Below, piece by piece: positions 5,584 to 8,227 of a DNA stretch of 8,227 nt. The translations under genes were made by a program, and so were the position numbers. The DNA is from Anaerolineaceae bacterium (GTDB lineage: Bacteria > Chloroflexota > Anaerolineae > Anaerolineales > Anaerolineaceae): assembly GCA_028714615.1 (NCBI GenBank), contig JAQTMA010000051.1, positions 1-8,227 of the forward strand, given 5' to 3'. The notes under the pieces are model-generated. The model saw only the letters and a list, made by a program, of their open reading frames with translations, ran no database searches and was not told the origin of the DNA. Each line of letters opens with the position of its first letter. Position 1 is the stretch's first letter.

Positions 5584-6225
5584 ATGCCCACCATTGAAGA
5601 GGCCCGCACCTGGTACAACCAGGCGGACCCCGTCCACGATTTTGACCACGTTCTACGGGTTTACCGGATGGCCGAGCGGCTAGCCCTTGCAGAGGGCGCC
5701 GACCTGGAGATCGTCCGAGCAGCCGCCTTGCTGCACGATGCCCAGGGCAGCGCACCCGGTGGTGAGAGCCAGGAACGCGCCAATCACCATCACACCTCAG
5801 CCGAATTTGCCCGCCAGGTGCTGTTGGCGGAAGGCTGGCCAGAAGACCGTATCACTGCCGTGCAGCACTGCATTCTCTCCCATCGTTTCCGCGATCCGTC
5901 CGAGCCGCCCGCTACCCTGGAGGCCAGGGTCCTGTTCGATGCCGATAAACTCGACGTGCTTGGCGCTATCGGGGTCACCCGCACCATTGCCTATGCGGTC
6001 TTGGATGGCCAGCCGGTTTACGCGGAGCCTTCATTACAATTCCTCCAAACCGGGGAAAAAGAGCGCGGCGAGCCGCACAGCTCGTACCACGAGTACATCT
6101 TCAAGCTATCCAAGATCAAAGAACGCCTGTATACCCCGACAGCCCGGCGCCTGGCCGGGGAGCGGGACCGTTACCTGGCCGGGTTTTACGAGCGCCTGAA
6201 AGCGGAGATGTGCGGTGAAAGCTAG
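5584..6225 (+). CDS. HD-domain metal-dependent phosphohydrolase
   Basis: A 213-aa soluble hydrolase of the HD superfamily. The metal-binding histidine/aspartate set is complete: H22 in HDFDHVLRV, the HD doublet H51-D52 in AALLHDA, H68-H70 in the NHHHTS stretch, H95 and H100 in VQHCILSH, and D119/D121 in FDADKLDVLGAIG. The layout resembles YedJ-like single-domain HD proteins, whose substrates are often nucleotides or other phosphate esters; the true substrate is unknown. The C-terminus (165-213) is helical and basic. The ATG has only a weak ribosome binding site (GAAG 3 nt upstream), so translation may depend on coupling to the preceding membrane-protein gene 9 nt away. It overlaps the phosphatase gene downstream by 11 bp, which supports a shared transcript and perhaps related metabolism. 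Confidence 0.87.
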   Translation: MPTIEEARTWYNQADPVHDFDHVLRVYRMAERLALAEGADLEIVRAAALLHDAQGSAPGGESQERANHHHTSAEFARQVLLAEGWPEDRITAVQHCILSHRFRDPSEPPATLEARVLFDADKLDVLGAIGVTRTIAYAVLDGQPVYAEPSLQFLQTGEKERGEPHSSYHEYIFKLSKIKERLYTPTARRLAGERDRYLAGFYERLKAEMCGES

Positions 6226-7033
6226 TCTGCCCGAGGAGCCGCTGCCACCCCGTTTAATCGATTTGCAGTCCCTGGCCCGTGAGGCCGGATCTATTCTACG
6301 CGCCGGGTTTCGGCAGGCGCACCTCATCCGCTACAAAAGCCCGGTCGACCTGGTCACCGAAGTCGACCAACGCTCGGAGGACTTCCTGGTGAGTTTCATC
6401 CAGGCCCGTTTTCCGGACGATCCCATCATCACCGAAGAGAGCGGGAACCTGGCGGGGGGATCGGCCAACCGCTGGTATATCGACCCGCTGGACGGGACGA
6501 TCAACTTCGCCCACGGCATCCCCTTTTATGCCGTCTCCTTGGCCTTCGCCGACCGGCAGGGAATGCGGTTGGCGGTCGTTTACGACCCCAACGCGGATGA
6601 GTGTTTTTCAGCCGAACGCGGTCAGGGCGCCTGGCTGGGAGATCAACCCATTTCCGTTTCCTCCACCCCCGATCTGTTGCACAGCCTGTTGGCCACCGGT
6701 TTCCCTTACGACCTGCTGACCAGCGCCGACAGCAACCTGGACCATTTTGGTCGCTTGTCGAAGTTGACCCAGGGTGTCCGCCGTCTGGGTTCCGCAGTGC
6801 TGGATTTGTGTTACGTGGCTTGTGGGCGGCTGGATGGTTACTGGGAGTTGAAGCTCAGCCCCTGGGACCTGGCAGCCGGCACGCTGATTGCCAGCGAAGC
6901 CGGCGCGCTGGTCACGGATACTTCGGGGAATGCGAACTTCTTGCGCCCCCCCTATGCCATTCTGGCAGCCAACCCGCACCTGCACCCGCTTATTCGAGAA
7001 GTCTTGCGGGAATCGCAACCGCAGGCAGAGTAA
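6215..7033 (+). CDS. Inositol monophosphatase family phosphatase
   Basis: A 272-aa Mg-dependent, lithium-sensitive-type phosphatase of the inositol monophosphatase/SuhB/CysQ superfamily. Motifs appear in order: DLVTEVDQ (45-52), ITEES with metal ligand E74, the core WYIDPLDGTINFAHG (87-101) with D90 and D93, and the C-terminal WDLAAGTLIASEAGA (217-231) with D218. These residues form the three-metal phosphoesterase site, so the enzyme should be active. The likely substrate is an inositol or other sugar phosphate, but related members act on fructose 1,6-bisphosphate, NADP or 3'-phosphoadenosine 5'-phosphate, and these cannot be told apart by eye. Translation starts at a GTG inside the end of the HD gene, with GGAG 7 nt upstream, so the two are probably translationally coupled. 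Confidence 0.9.
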   Translation: MKASLPEEPLPPRLIDLQSLAREAGSILRAGFRQAHLIRYKSPVDLVTEVDQRSEDFLVSFIQARFPDDPIITEESGNLAGGSANRWYIDPLDGTINFAHGIPFYAVSLAFADRQGMRLAVVYDPNADECFSAERGQGAWLGDQPISVSSTPDLLHSLLATGFPYDLLTSADSNLDHFGRLSKLTQGVRRLGSAVLDLCYVACGRLDGYWELKLSPWDLAAGTLIASEAGALVTDTSGNANFLRPPYAILAANPHLHPLIREVLRESQPQAE

Positions 7034-7036
7034 ATC

Positions 7037-7057
7037 TGCCGGCCCGGTAGTCCGGCA
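7037..7057. repeat. Inverted repeat upstream of the methyltransferase gene
   Basis: TGCCGG (7037-7042) and CCGGCA (7052-7057) form a perfect 6-bp inverted repeat with a 9-nt spacer in the 35-bp gap before the methyltransferase. No T-run follows on the + strand, so it is not a convincing terminator. It may be a leader hairpin close to the ribosome binding site (7060-7063) or an operator; the role is unknown. Confidence 0.3.
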
Positions 7058-7068
7058 AAAAGGCACCC

Positions 7069-8214
7069 ATGACCGATTCTGACCAGCAAATCCGCCTGAC
7101 CGAAACACCCAGCCCGATCACTACAAGCCTGCCCCTCGATCAAGTGATTGAAGGCGATTGCCTGGATGTGCTCGCAACGCTGCCCGAGGAATCGGTTGAC
7201 CTGGTTTTCGCCGATCCTCCCTACAACCTGCAGTTAGCTCAGGAACTCTGGCGGCCGAATCAGACCCTGGTCGATGCGGTCGATGACGATTGGGATCACT
7301 TCGATAGCTTTGCCGAATACGACCACTTCAGTCGCTTGTGGCTCTCGGCTTGCCGGCGCGTACTTAAACCCACCGGGACGTTGTGGGTAATTGGCACTTA
7401 TCATAATATTTTCCGGGTTGGCGCCGTCTTACAAGATTTGGGATATTGGATCTTGAACGATTTGGTCTGGCAGAAAGTCAACCCGATGCCCAACTTCCGC
7501 GGGGTGCGCTTCACCAACGCGCACGAAACCCTGATTTGGGCCCAGAAGGAACATGGCGCGCCATACACCTTCAACTACCAGGCCATGAAAGCCCTGAACG
7601 ATGGCTTACAGATGCGCTCCGATTGGCACCTGCCCATCTGCTCGGGGAAAGAACGGCTGCGCGACGCCAATGGGCAAAAAGCCCATCCCACCCAGAAACC
7701 GGAGAGCCTGCTCTACCGCGTGCTGCTTTCCAGCAGCCAGTCCGGCGACGTGGTGCTCGACCCCTTCTTCGGCACCGGGACGACGGGGGCTATGGCTCGC
7801 CGCCTGCACCGACATTTCGTTGGCATCGAAAAGAATCCATCCTACGTCCAAATCGCTCGCAAACGCATCCATCAAGTGGTGCAAATCGAGTTCGATTCAC
7901 CGGTGTTTATCACTTCTAGCCCGCGGAAAGAACCGCGCGTGCCTTTCGGTACTTTGCTCGAGAATGGCTTCCTTGAGCCAGGCCAGGCCTTGTATTATGG
8001 ATCAGAAGGGGAGGTAGCGGGGCGGGTACTGGCGGATGGATCCATAGAGTGTCGCGGACAGCATGGATCGATCCACCAGGTGGCGGCCGGGCTAAAAGGC
8101 GCACCCTGCAACGGGTGGGAGGTGTGGTACTACCGCGAGGAGCCCAGTGGGAAACTACGACCGATTGACGACCTGCGCCAGGTGGTGCGCGCCGCTATGG
8201 AGGGCAAGGGGTGA
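7069..8214 (+). CDS. CcrM-type adenine-N6 DNA methyltransferase, predicted GANTC
   Basis: A 381-aa S-adenosylmethionine-dependent DNA methyltransferase of the beta class: the catalytic motif DPPY (49-52, in FADPPYNLQL) comes before the SAM-binding motif DPFFGTGTTGA (231-241). From memory it matches Caulobacter CcrM over most of its length, including VDAVDD-WD near 68, YHNIFRVG (111-118), PMPNFRG-RF-NAHETLIWA (139-158), QMRSDW (181-186) and GQKAHPTQKPE (202-212). The C-terminal domain (about 288-378), beginning EPRVPFGTLLENG and holding GSIH and NGW, corresponds to the CcrM DNA-recognition domain. Predicted activity is GANTC adenine methylation, used in Alphaproteobacteria for cell-cycle control and in HinfI-type systems for protection. 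No restriction gene is visible here, so it may be solitary. About 20 extra N-terminal residues precede the conserved part. AAAGG lies 5 nt before the ATG. Three GANTC sites fall within its first 200 bases. Confidence 0.92.
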   Translation: MTDSDQQIRLTETPSPITTSLPLDQVIEGDCLDVLATLPEESVDLVFADPPYNLQLAQELWRPNQTLVDAVDDDWDHFDSFAEYDHFSRLWLSACRRVLKPTGTLWVIGTYHNIFRVGAVLQDLGYWILNDLVWQKVNPMPNFRGVRFTNAHETLIWAQKEHGAPYTFNYQAMKALNDGLQMRSDWHLPICSGKERLRDANGQKAHPTQKPESLLYRVLLSSSQSGDVVLDPFFGTGTTGAMARRLHRHFVGIEKNPSYVQIARKRIHQVVQIEFDSPVFITSSPRKEPRVPFGTLLENGFLEPGQALYYGSEGEVAGRVLADGSIECRGQHGSIHQVAAGLKGAPCNGWEVWYYREEPSGKLRPIDDLRQVVRAAMEGKG

Positions 8215-8227
8215 GAGGCTATGGGGG
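8211..8227 (+). CDS. Start of the next gene, truncated by the window edge
   Basis: A GTG at 8211 overlaps the methyltransferase stop in a GTGA arrangement, and GGAGGG (8199-8204) lies 6 nt upstream, an ideal ribosome binding site. Only five codons (M-R-G-Y-G) are visible, so the product cannot be named. An ATG at 8221 is an alternative start in a different frame, with weaker spacing to its upstream purines. If real, this gene is translationally coupled to the methyltransferase and could be its functional partner. Confidence 0.45.

Noticed and set aside
5376..5597. 73-aa ORF starting GTG, overlapping the hutI stop as GTGA
   Set aside because: The overlap and nearby GAGG are tempting, but the product is Cys/Arg/Trp-rich and overlaps the HD start, whereas the other frame gives two clean membrane helices with correct spacing from the same GAGG.
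6601..7050. 149-aa + strand ORF inside the phosphatase gene
   Set aside because: The phosphatase frame contains all family metal-binding motifs; this is an out-of-frame shadow.
7037..7060. Hairpin before the methyltransferase as a terminator
   Set aside because: The stem is followed by an A-run on the + strand rather than a T-run, and the minus strand carries its T-run on the wrong side of the stem.

Overview
This window is an ordinary-looking bacterial chromosome segment, roughly 57% GC, densely coding and without tRNA, rRNA, CRISPR or a recognisable insertion sequence. Protein character suggests an environmental bacterium, and my best guess is Chloroflexota (Anaerolineae-like). That guess rests on an impression of the 85-aa protein and the MFS carrier; no marker gene is present to settle it.

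Layout. (1) Positions 1-245 hold no convincing gene but several inverted repeats that could fold as RNA. (2) A leftward pair follows: an M42 metallopeptidase and, upstream of it, a YbgC/FadM-type acyl-CoA thioesterase, probably one transcript read from a promoter at about 1812. (3) A 162-bp divergent intergenic region carries three inverted repeats and separates that pair from a rightward Rrf2-family regulator with the cysteine pattern of an Fe-S sensor. (4) A compact single-gene unit at 2411-2782 has an extended -10 promoter, a strong ribosome binding site, an 85-aa protein of unknown function and a GC-rich terminator hairpin. (5) A 12-helix MFS transporter follows. (6) A rightward cluster runs to the end of the window: imidazolonepropionase (hutI), a 63-aa two-helix membrane protein, an HD-domain phosphohydrolase, an inositol-monophosphatase-family phosphatase and a CcrM-type beta-class adenine methyltransferase. 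The start of another gene overlaps the methyltransferase stop. Gaps in this cluster are 3, 9, -11, 35 and -4 bp, so co-transcription is likely, although the products do not form one known pathway.

Most notable. The last full gene matches Caulobacter CcrM (GANTC methylase) over its whole length, including the C-terminal DNA-binding domain, in what does not look like an alphaproteobacterium. GANTC sites are about half as frequent in the window as base composition predicts, and two sit 11 bp apart in the hutI promoter. Two genes, the thioesterase and hutI, have a -10 box ending exactly 6 nt before the ATG with no Shine-Dalgarno, which predicts leaderless mRNAs. I found no clearly new multi-gene system; the best leads are these regulatory and epigenetic signals.
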